Positions 47,401 through 59,200 of a stretch of DNA of 64,000 bases are shown in pieces. This stretch comes from Glandiceps talaboti (Eukaryota; Hemichordata; Enteropneusta; Spengelidae), in NCBI RefSeq assembly GCF_964340395.1, contig NC_135550.1, forward strand, positions 22,562,676 to 22,626,675. Direction: 5' to 3'. The first letter of the stretch is position 1; each line of letters starts with the position of its first letter. Made by a program: the position numbers and the translations under genes. The notes under the pieces were generated by a model. It saw nothing but the letters and a program-made list of their open reading frames with translations. It did no database searches and was not told the origin of the DNA.

Positions 47401-50400
47401 CTATGAATTGATCATTTGTGATTAAAAACAATGTAACATTATTGTTTACAATACTATTTGATTAGTATTTATTATCACATTTCCCATGATGCAACATTCA
47501 ACATGGCGGGTTTGCAAGTTCCCTATTCACTTACAATACATGTACTAATATTTAAATCTTGTTTTCAGTTGATAATAACAAATTTAGAAGAGATGCGGTC
47601 AGGAGGAAAACTGGACAGTATTTGATGAAAGCAGAGGATATCTATAATAAGTATTTATCTGCTGAAGTTGCCAATGCCAGGAGGTGGGAGGTATGGCTAG
47701 ATTTTTAGTTTATGCAACCCTTTTGGAAAATGAAGAAACTCTAGTCTTAAGACTGTACATGTTTAAAGAGAACCACCACAATTAAGGAGGCACATGATAG
47801 TAAGGTGTAGGGAATCTTAGAATATGGGGGCTATGTTGATAAATCGCTGTGTGCAAATTTGTTAGTTATCACATTGAAAGCTGGTCCCAGTGTCCTTCAG
47901 ATGCACCAAATGTAAGATAGTTAGAAATGTTACTGATGAAACAGCTACTCAAGTCTAGATATTTAGTTCTGTGATAATTCCTTATATTATTGATATTGTT
48001 TCCTCCAGCTATCGCATGCTCACAATATCTGTCCTGGAGAAGGTAGCAGAAAACTCATCTTTCTTTACCGTCAACTTGTCTCCACAGGCTGAATGTATAC
48101 CCATTGAACTGGATCCTACTACAGCTCATTTGAGAGGTTCTCCAGAAGAAATGAAAAATTATAAAGTTTTAGGAATCATAGATCGAGTCATGCTTGTTTT
48201 GGATGTGACATCATATAGTACATTTATTATAAAGGTAAGCATAGATACAGGCAACAGAGATAACACATCTCGTTTCAAGTTCATTGTGATGACAAGAACT
48301 TGTAAAGAAAGTATCTAGTATATTGATATAAGGAACGATAGTGATGATGAATAAGTGTACCCACTGATAGCATATGCATTCTAACATTATGGCAGTCTGC
48401 AATCTTTGAAAACAATGTACCTCAGTTTTCAAATTTGAGTGCATGTTTGATATTGTGTATAGGGTATTTACATGAACATATCTTTGTTTTTGTGTACACT
48501 TTAGTACAAAATACCTCACAAACTGTCCAAGATGTGTCATATCATTTTCAGTAACCACTCTTGAACCAGATAATTTTTTTTTTGAGTTTTTCAATGTAAA
48601 ATTTTTTAAAAATGTGTTGATTTTATGTCATTGTTCTTCTCCTGCTAGATTCTTCACAAATGTTCAATGCCAAGTCGTAGCAGGGCCAACAGGATACCCA
48701 CCACCTGTCCATACATGGTACATCTCAACAGATATTATGAAACGGAAACAGCTGTATACCTTGTACTTGAACATGCTACAGGAGGAAAATTATGGGTGTA
48801 TGCCGGTGCTTATTTCCATGATGTGGAAGAGAAAGCTCCCCTTGCCAATAGTCTAGAGAGAAGTCTTGGAAGTAAAGGGTCACGAAGGTCAAGGTGTAAT
48901 AGTTCATCCAGTAACAAAGATGCGAGAGGTATGGTAGATAATGCTACTGACAGTGATGTGTTTGACAGTCCGGCTAAAACTTCCACACACTCTGACAGCT
49001 CACAGGGAATGGTTATTGATGCAGTGGATAATGTGGAATTATCAGAACCGTTAGATGCTATTCCAGAACAGGATTTGAAAATGGATGAAGAGAGTGAGAG
49101 TGAGAAAAAAGTGGCATATGATATGAGTGATCCTGATCTTATTGCTCCTGCTGAACCTGTTAGTAGTTACCTGGATTTGTTTGAAGACTACTCTCATACT
49201 GTAGAAGAGCAAAAAGAATTTCAACCCAATTTCGAAGAAAACAACGAACTTGAATTTGATTCAAAGGTAAACCATGACCAGAAAGGCCTGGAATTCAATT
49301 CAGAATTACACCTTGAACAAACTAACCTAGATTCAGTGTTGAAACATACGCAGGATTTTGACGACATTGATGACACACCTGATCCAATAACAGACTTAAT
49401 GAAAGCCAGTAGTCAATATGATAATGAGTTATTTGATGATACTGATCCAGTCATGCCACATTCTCCAGATCAACCAGTGAATGATAACACACCTGCAGGT
49501 CACATTGACTTTTCAGCTGTGTCTGATGACATCAAAGACAAGCAACCATCTATTACCTTGTTTAGCATAGACAGTATGGATAGTCCCAATGATCTCACTA
49601 GTACAACTGGTTCTCCAAGGGCATTCAGTTTTACTTCAGAACAAGACAGTGGAATACACACAGCTATTGGTGATAGTCCCATTATAACAACTGTCACCGA
49701 GGAACTCCCCGAAGAACAAGAACTTGACATGCCAACAACTCAAAATGAAATATCAGATGACAAAGAATCAGATCTTCAAGATGATTCATCCCCAATTCCA
49801 GTGTTGAACAATGAGCCAAGTGAAGAAGTAGTGATAGCAGATGCAATTCAAACTATAAAAGACATTGAAAGCAATGACAATGCAAGTGACAATGGTAGTA
49901 TTGACTTACAACATGTTTGTACCAGTAAAAATTCTTATGATGATGATCATGGTGCTAGATTGAGAGCTGGTAGTGATTTGTTGATTGATAACTTGACCTA
50001 CCATGACGATGATAGGCTAGAGGGTACTGAATCTAGAACACCTCTGAATGATAATGTAGTGACACCCCCTGTAGATAGAAGTAGTATAGATACAGGTACA
50101 GAGGCATTATTGGATGATGGTGTTGTCTTATCTCAGAATGATACATCATACACAGACAGTATCCAAACATTTGACAACAACACACCAACGGAACCTGCCA
50201 ATTCTGATTTGAATATTATTGTCAACCCATTCAATGCCAAGAGTGGTGATACCAAATCTGAGGTACAAGCTAAATCCCCATCACCTGTTACCACTATGGT
50301 CAGTGTGGAGGAAGACTCTGCTGGTCCTAAAACCTCAGTAAACGTTGTAAGAGATTATCCAAGCCCTCACAGTTCAGGACCCTCCAGTCCAATCCATACA

Positions 50401-52769
50401 ATGACTTCTGCCAACCTGACCCCACAAAGTGATTTGAGTCCTGACAGTGATGCTGATCTGACCACTAGGCGGTCAAGCAGTCCCAGACCAATGGGCATTG
50501 GAGAAGGAATGGTTCAAGGACTTAAAGAACTTATATCAAAGGCGTCCTCTTCTAATTTACAAACATTAATCACAGGGAAACCTCCAAAAGAGCCTGGTAA
50601 TATCGGTGCTGCTTCAACAACCAGTAATAGGACACTCAAACAAAGCTTAGACAAATCTACCAAGTCTGATAAATCTGTCAATTCCACTGATACTATCACT
50701 GATGAAATCATGAAAAGTGACAAGTCCAGGAAACGGACAGAGTCTGGTGATAGCTTCAGGAGTAGATCTCTATCATCATTATTTATACACCTAGATATGG
50801 CAGCTAAGTCAGCCAGTAGTGTTACTCTGCCTGAATCCTGTGTTAGAATGTGGGCTGCTGAAATTGTTACTTCACTCTCCAACTTACATAGAATGGGCCT
50901 TTTATGCAGGTTAGTAACATAATTATACAAATGCTAACAGTCAGAAAACCTGTGTGAAGACAATTTCACATCAGATCCAGTACGTAAGATTTGCATGTAT
51001 CGGTTAACATCTTTTGCACGAGTAATTCCTACCTTTTAGTGGCATGTGTAATTTCTCATCTAGTTATATTTATAAGGTCACTCATGCATCTTTTTCATAA
51101 GTCTTTGCTCTAATACTGTCATTCGTGTTCACCACTGATACATTGTAATGAATAGATAGACAGACAAATGAATATATAACCAAATGGACAAGCAGATGAA
51201 ATGAGACGGAAACCCGTGGGATGGGGGGGGGGGGGGGGTGTCTCTGTGGAATCCTTGTAAAGTTAGTATCTTATGGAACTGTCTTAGATTATTATAAATC
51301 ATTGTATTTCAGAGATCTTAGACCAGACAATGTCTTATTAGGAGAGAGAGGTCACATTAGATTGACATTCTTCAGTGAATGGAAGTGGGTAGAGCCATCA
51401 TGTGATCCAGCAGCCATTGAATATCTGTATGCAGCACCTGAAGTCTGCAGTATATTTAATCTAACACCAGCCTGTGATTGGTGGAGTCTTGGAGCTCTGC
51501 TCTTTGAAATGCTGACAGGAAAGGTAGGACAGTTTTATATACACAAGCAGCCCTCACAGAATATGTATTTCCAGACTGTTTGTCGTCTCGATTTGTGGAA
51601 TCTTAAAATAACCATGCAACAACATTCATTGCAAATAGTAATGTCAAGACTTGAAGCATAATTTCTTTATCTGATATTTGGACCATATCTCTCAATGTCT
51701 CGGATACCCAGTGGTTGTCAGTTCTTATTGCATACATTATTATTATGGTACTGGTATAAGCTAGCTTCTGATACTCAGCAAAGTGATTCAACCTGTTATA
51801 GTGATAGTGAAGTAAATAGTGAAGTAAAGAGTATAGGGACAAATTACAGTGCATTATTGTGTGCTACTGTATTCTGTGACACTTTGATACAATTTATCTA
51901 ATATCTTTCAGCCTCCAGTAAAAATGACCCTTATTACACATGTATGTTTATGTTTTACTTTCAGGCATTATATGTCTGTCACCCCAGTGGTATCAACTCA
52001 CACACACAACTCAATATTCCTGACCATGTCTCACCAGAAGCTAGGTCATTGCTGACACAGGTAAGCATTATGTTGGAGCTTGGTGATGGTAGAGTAGTCC
52101 ATGCCAACAGATTGGGTCTGTAAGTACACCATCTGTAGACATGTGATGAATAGTTTATACATTACACAGTTTGACACTCCTACTGTCAACAAGAAAGGTA
52201 ACAGTATTGCAATATGCTTTATTCTGCAGTGTTATGACACACTACCCTATTGTTTGCTCTGATGGAAAAGATACAAGCCACTGTAGCTGTATTTGAAAAA
52301 AAATATTAAGTCACTGATGGCAAGTTTCACACTGTCTTCTTTTTGGTTTGAAAGTATCATTGTCAAAACTTACATCCTTTATTAAGACAAATTATACTCG
52401 GTATTCTTCTGACTTCAGTTTGAATTTCTTGAATCATCCCCAAAGCATCCTGACTATTAAAAGTATATAATATATGTAATAGTGAAATGAAAACCCATCA
52501 CCACATGCACACTTGGTATTTTTTTTTAACACTTTCTTTTTCAAATGTCTGACCACCCCATAACTTTTAGGTTCCTATAATTTAAAACAAATAGAAATGG
52601 TCACCCTGGTTTTGATATTTCAATGCAAGTAATGACGAGATGTCTTTCTTCATTTCAGTTACTACAGTACAATGTCAATGAACGTCTTGGTTCTGGATTG
52701 TCTGGCGTGGAAGAAATCAAGTCCCATCCATTTTTCTTTGGCATTGAATGGAATAAACTGAAAGGCTGA
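42745..52769 (+). CDS. RPS6KC1: RPS6KC1 orthologue: PX, MIT and pseudokinase protein
   Basis: Exons: 42745-42840, 43554-43589, 44169-44286, 44610-44725, 45076-45445, 45986-46714, 47569-47690, 48088-48234, 48649-50909, 51313-51523, 51965-52060, 52659-52769; 1470 residues against 1066 in human. PX domain 1-122 ([13 protein letters not shown], then RRPEKFPEF) should bind PtdIns3P on endosomes. Acidic, Ser-rich linker with an Asp-Gly run at ~283-315. MIT domain ~447-523. Kinase fold from ~555: Lys578 of beta-3 is kept, the catalytic loop is CRDLRPDN (His replaced by Cys), the DFG is replaced by TFF, APE is kept; human RPS6KC1 shows the same losses, so it is a pseudokinase. A ~650-residue disordered insert separates the lobes, all within the 2261-base exon 9. 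The human protein binds SPHK1 and PRDX3. Ends [14 protein letters not shown]. Confidence 0.95.
44330..44400 (+). repeat. G-run tract followed by (TTG)n
   Basis: Several runs of four to seven G separated by single T, then eleven or so TTG units, in RPS6KC1 intron 3. On the plus strand, which is the RNA sense, it could fold as a G-quadruplex. Confidence 0.9.
46098..46194 (+). repeat. Coding (GGTGAT)n repeat, Asp-Gly run in RPS6KC1
   Basis: A hexanucleotide repeat inside exon 6 encodes an acidic run of alternating Asp and Gly (with one Ala and one Val). Six-base units keep frame, so copy number can vary without breaking the protein. The other frames read Met-Val or Ile-Thr runs and are shadows. 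Confidence 0.95.
47293..47526. mobile_element. Candidate MITE in RPS6KC1 intron 6
   Basis: AAATAGGGAACT near 47297 and AAGTTCCCTATT near 47514-47525 form terminal inverted repeats; internal GCAAAGGACTATGGGA and TCCCATGATGC strings continue the inverted similarity. About 230 bases, non-coding. Confidence 0.5.
51223..51238. repeat. Poly(G) run
   Basis: Sixteen consecutive G residues in RPS6KC1 intron 9. Confidence 0.95.
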
Positions 52770-55700
52770 TCAAATGCAAATATGAAACCCCTCGAACACT
52801 TTCACTTCAAAAGTGAAACTTGTAGCATCTTATTTCCATCCACATGTAAAACAAGTAGTTAAAATAAATACTGCTGAGCAGACATTTAGAATAAAATATT
52901 GCATGTCACAAGTGTTACATTGGTTTTTATGTTGGATTCAATGAAGTCCTGTCTGAATATCAGCATGTGACTTTCATGTTGTATTGACAAAGCTTTGTAG
53001 CTGCCTTTGTTAACATTAAAGAAACAAGATCAAGATATGATGGTATTTTGGGGCTGCTGGTATCAGCTTGACATTCATCGGAGAAATGTAGATTTATATG
53101 GATATGACTTGGTCAGTGTGATGGGCTGCTTGAGTAGAATTCCTTGTTGAATTTAAACCTTTAACTTGTTTCCATGGCAACTGATTAGAACTTTATGACT
53201 TCTCAGCTTTTCAAAAGATTAATGAACTTTTCTTGAATTTATAAACTAAGGGAGTTGCATGGAAGAAAATGTTTACCTTTTAAAATACTCCTTGCATGCC
53301 CAACAAATTGTAAATAAAATTTTAATGAATGACATATCCCATAAAGAGAGATCCAGGGTTCCATACTCCAATCAAATGATATATTTCAGTTAATTGGTAC
53401 TACACAAGACAATTAGTAATCACATTTTAAATTTCAATCTCATTCTGTCTTTGATGTAGAACTGAACAGTGGTGACACTGTATACATAACTCAAGTGAAT
53501 GAATTTACTTGCCACCCTCATTCTTGGTCTGAGTACCCCTTTTTCTAGAAATATATTTTTTATGCTGACAACTGTGTAAACCTCCATTTTACACTAAGCA
53601 ACCTAAAACTCAACTCAAGGGTTATTTCCACACAATAAGAAATCCATTTTTAGGTGCTGGCAATACCTGGTAGTTATGTTCATTCTTACTACCTGGATCT
53701 TTGTTTCACTAGTAGATGGTGCCATATGATATGTTTGGTTAGCAGGGTAATCTTCATCTGATTACAATTGATTTGTGCTATTATTATATTTTACAGTTTT
53801 GATTGATTCATGTCTGTGTGAAGAGTTATAAATTGGGTTGAGGACATACTGATGAGTGCTTAAGTGTGAGCACTCCTGCATTTGCAACTATACATCAAAA
53901 CTGGACAGGAAATAAGACCCTCATCATAGATTTTAATCGGAATGAACATCTTTGGCATATATAAATGGCACACAATCTCTGTGTAGTTAATCATCAACTA
54001 TTGGATTATAGTTTACTAGCTTTGTGTAGACTACTTCAAATGAGAGGCTGAATACATTTCATACATAAATTCTTTTCCACTTTTGATTGAGAAACATGCT
54101 TTGGACAAATTGCTTGACCTCCTTCAGTGTCTAAACTGAATCTGCCAGAATGATTTAAAATTTAGTCATGAAATAAAGTACATGCTAGGGTATATGTATA
54201 TCATGTGAAATATTTATACTTGTGGTACTTACATGTACACTAATCTCCAGTATAGTTTGTAAAGTTTATTAAATGCCAGTCTTTACAAAAAAAAAAAACT
54301 AATTCCATTTGAGCCACCAGGTAGTTAGCTAGGTCCTGCTAAATATACCTGTCACAAAATACTACTGCATGGTCTTTGCTTTCAACAGATTCAATATGAA
54401 ATTAAGGCAGGGAGCTTGTCTATTTGAAAGCTCCTTCAAACAGTAAGAAGAGCTTGTTGTAAGCCCATGTACTGTTTTCCCTCCAATGTCCATATCCTAC
54501 ACAGTAACCGGTTGAATACTACACAGGAGAACAGGCAACTCTAGTTTCTAATATTAGGTGTAGGAGATCTAGACAATGGAATGGGGTCAACAGCCTCATA
54601 GTAACTTTACAAGATAGCGTTCTAAGCTGCAAGTACTGAATTGAATCGAGTTGCACTGTAAGCCAGGTAGACTTCACCACATAGAAGTTCACCAAGTCTG
54701 TCAGTTTGGCATCGAGTTGAATACTAAGTATCAGTTTCCTTAATACATATTTTTAATTGAACACTGAAGTGCTGCAACAAATAAATACATAACTTGTCGT
54801 GTTCAGATGTATTCACATAGAATTGGCCATAGTAGTCACATGTTGCATATACAACAGCAAATTCATAGCAGTTTGGATTTGATTGTGGTCACTGAACAGA
54901 CTCTCACAGTGGACAATTAAATGAAAATGTATCTTTACATGTCAAAGATGAACTATCACTGAAACACAAAAGTATTCCTAGTAATGTATCAATAAGTTGC
55001 AGAAGTTGATTGTTCAATGTTCAATTACACTGTAATGTCCACAATTTACAATAGACAAACTAGAATAAAATGCCATGAGTTATAATGCTGCATTTGATAA
55101 GTCGTTAGAACAGGAGAGTTGATTGAATGTCCCAGCTAATTACTCACAGAAGAGTCAATGAAATAATAAATCTCTAATCAGTGCATATTTTCACAATATC
55201 CACTCTTAATTTCAGTAATGGTTAATTTTACATAATTTTCATCACATACCAATGAATTGTTCATTTTAGAAATGTTATTCCAATGCATGCTACCTGTGTT
55301 ATCCAGTTATCCATTTTATTTTTAAAGTGCAATAAATGATCACAGGAATGTTTACAAGATTTATTCCAAAATGTAATGAAATTGAATTTCCATGTAATGG
55401 TTTGATTGTTTATTTACATGAAGTAAAAAAAAAACATCTTTTCAGCAGAGATTTCTGTAATATATTGTCTGTGTTTTTTTTTTTTAATTCCCTGACCTCT
55501 ACCGTAACAACTGACATCCTGACAATGACGGTGCAAGAAAACTACCAGTGTGATACGTTTCCAGAGGTTCAACATGTACATAAAACCGATTTAGTGGTTG
55601 TGTGTGGAGAAGTATGTTGTTGAGCAAACAGGCAACCAGATAAGAGTTTGAAAGATGGAAAATATATCATACTGGGTAGCCATATTGGAACTAGCAACCA

Positions 55701-56282
55701 TTCTTGCAATAGTATGTTGTGTATGCTGTAAGTATGAGTATGTTGTCTGGAAAGGGACTTTAACACTACATCTATGGCATGGAGTTTGTTATCTATGACA
55801 TTTAGGAAAAGAATAGGACTACTACATTATCTAATCTATGAAGCCTCGGAAGTCTGTAACAAGATCTCCATCACAAATAAATTCATCAACATACACTCAA
55901 ATAAGTTATCAGGATTGCAATTTTATTTGACAATATATTTGAATTGATCGGACAATTTGGTAGAAATGTAGAAAATTATGCAAAGCTGATGATAAATACT
56001 CTTGTAATTTATAAACTCTGAATTTGATAAATTGTGTTTGTAACCATGGCAATCTTTGATGTCGGTGTTACCATGGTAATGCTTTATATCAGTATTTCAA
56101 TGTAATATTTTAATATTCAAAGAGGTCAATATTTCACTGCAATATTGTGTATTTCATGTAAATTGTTAATGTCAATTTTCCATGGAAATATTGGTTGTCG
56201 GTATTTCGCTTTATTTGATATTGGTATTTCACTCTGGTATTTGCCAAATACAGTATTGCAACAATAGCTGATTGTCACTTCA
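52770..56282. other. Tail-to-tail spacer: RPS6KC1 and EAR-gene 3' UTRs
   Basis: RPS6KC1 has AATAAA at 52863-52868 and 52890-52895, either of which could end the transcript. The EAR gene on the minus strand has TTTATT (AATAAA) at 56210-56215, about 70 bases after its stop. The region 56050-56240 contains degenerate ~30-base units with a GGTATTTCA core. Otherwise AT-rich, CpG-poor DNA; no further gene seen. Confidence 0.6.
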
Positions 56283-59200
56283 TCATGGTAATAGTGCTTT
56301 GTCATGCCAGGATTGGTCCAGCAAATCATGGTCACACAATTCTGGGTTCACCGACACATTTCCACCTGTGAAATAAACAAGAGGAAGTGTGATATATAAA
56401 TCTACATAATGAGAGAAGATACTATGTATGTGTTCATGTCTCTACTGTAAGTTATGCATTTTGGTCATGATAATACATGGTTTATTCCACCACGAAAACT
56501 TTGAACGAATTCAGTGATTGTTACAGACCGTTATTATTCTCTCTGCTAACAAATACTGTTTGTAGGTGTGCAATGGAACCTATTTTGACATTGATTGAGC
56601 AACAAAAAAGTTGTGGAATATCCAGCAGTAATAGTAGTGACAGCATTTGCAAATGCAAACCCACAACTCATTTATCTTACACTATGTGCAAAGTAATGTA
56701 CATGCAAAACTCAAATGAACCTTTATGTTTTGTTCTTCAAAACTCCTAAAAGTCATCTACACAAGATTCCAAATATTGTATTAACCAAGAAATACAACCA
56801 CTGGGGAATCAAAGTTAATCTTTTGTTGTAATTTAGAATTTTCAAGTGCTGAAGTATAATAATTAGGCACACTTTTACAAAGTAAAAATGGTGAATGGGA
56901 AGTATATATGAAACTTGGTATTGCCGTAGGTGATTGACCTGACTGTTTTAATAGATCATCTATCCTGTGAAACATCTGAACAGATATGTACTAGAAATAC
57001 TAGATTGTCAAAATAATATACCAATACCATTGGACATTCATTGACATAGTGGTCAATTTCAGCATAACTATTCAAATAAACATCAACCTGCTTCCTTCCA
57101 AGCCATCCTACCCACATATATAATGGACTTACCCAGTTTGAGGGCATGATAAATTACAGCGTTTGTGTCTGTTACCAAGACGATGTAGGTTTCACCATCA
57201 TATTCAAATGTTTCAATTCCAAATACATTGTCAACATTCAGAAGTAGTTCTTCAGTCCAACCACTGGAACCTGTTAAAAACATCAAAACGGGTCTCAGTG
57301 GTCATTTGAATATGAATATTGAATTTCACAAGTTCTTGAAAATGTTCATTAATCCAAATGCAAGGTCAAGTAGGAAGACTACAATGGTTATTTTACAATG
57401 GCGCCCTCTGGTGTTAAGATTTACCAACACTGTATGATATGTCACCACATAGCACCTGATGACTGAATACAAGATATGAGACAATCTACCAACATAACAT
57501 TACATAGACTACTCAAGGCACAAGTTGACATCTCAGAAAGGATTCTACTTTTTCACCACTAGAAGGTGTCATTTATCTGAAAAGTTCATTGTTTTCTTTC
57601 CATACATCTAGTTACATGATAGTTTAATATGTGAGATTGACTAACCAATGTATTTGTAGAGAGTAAACTGGTCTTCAAAGCTACTGACAACACCAAGGTA
57701 GTAAAAAGCACCAATCTGGAATACTTTTACTGCTGATGGAGCTGTCACGGCAACTTGTTCATATTGTAAAAAGTTTTCAGAATTGGCTGACCATTCATAA
57801 AACTTGAAAAGACAAAAAATGAATTACTCAAGAGTTTAGTAACCATTGGGGACTCACACATGAAAATAATGTGATGAAGACAACTGGTCATAAAGGTATA
57901 CAGCAATCAACATCTATTTTGTTTTCTTATTTCTCTATGCCTCAAGGTAAGCTATTGTGCAATAAATCTACACTCATTAAGTAAAGGACAAAGATACTAA
58001 ATTAGTTCTCTGGAAACAACACAGAAGAAACCCTGACTTGAACAAGTCTACATTCTTGTCTAAATAAATGATATCCAACTTACTTTTACTGCCACTTCAT
58101 AGCTGAGTATGTTATCATATTGACCCAGTGTTTGCTCTTCAGTAATAACAAGAATTGTTGTATCATCACTAAGGAAGTGAGATATGTCCTTAGCATGACT
58201 GGTTTCTAGGTCTTGAAAAGGTTGAAATGATCCCTGCAGGCAGAAAAAAGAAGAACACTTTTGAAAAAGAAATTCATCAGCAACAGAGGGTGATTTTCAA
58301 AGAGTGAAATCTGTTCAACAACATCCAATAAATTTTTTTTGTAAACTTTTGACTGATATTTGATCTTGTTGTGATGCTTGTGTATAATTCTAGCGAACTC
58401 TATCACAGAGCTTAATCAATTAAAACAAAACAAATCAAAACATTACAATATTGTTTCACTGCATCAAATTTTCCCAGGACGAGAAACAAAACATTTTTTC
58501 TTGATCTGAATGAAAAATGCTGATATCAAGGTATCATCATTTATTGCTGGATTCTTTTTCTGTGGATGCATTTTTTGTCTGAAAGCATTGCTGTTGTCAA
58601 AAATGATAACTCAAGGTAAACTGTATTGTATTATAATCAAATGCATAGACCTGACTTTTAGTCATGGAAACCACACAACACCATGTAAAATCCATACTCA
58701 CATTATTAAACTGGTAAATGATTGTGCCTTGGTCAGCTGATTCACCTTGTGCAAACACAACAAAGTGCTTGTTATTTATCTTCACAAATTCCACTATGGA
58801 AACACCTGTAAAAAGTAATATTAACATTGCTGTTATTATAATAATGTACTTTTCAAAAAACAAAGTTCCTTTAAAGTTTTTGTCTTCAAGTCCCAATCAA
58901 ACACACAAATAACATTCTGTTTGCAAAATAATGTAAATGTAGAAAACATGTTGCCACACTACACATTATATAAATGACTCCTTGAATACATCCTCCATGA
59001 GTAAAGTTCTTTACAACAAACAAACAAAGTATAACATACTGCCGGTTGTTAATCGCTGCTCCAGTGCAAACTGCTTGGCTGTAGATATATACTTGAAGAT
59101 GAAACCTTCTGCATCATTTGAACTGGCAGGTTGAGACTCTGTATTTGCTACAGCTAGATAGATTTCACCATTGATTACAGCTGAGTCTACATCCATCGCA

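Noticed and set aside
47971-48087. 5' extension of RPS6KC1 exon 8 (open upstream of the acceptor)
   Set aside because: The alternative acceptor before CTATCGC is out of phase with exon 7 and meets a stop; the extension has no similarity to the family, whereas the junction at 48088 aligns with human.
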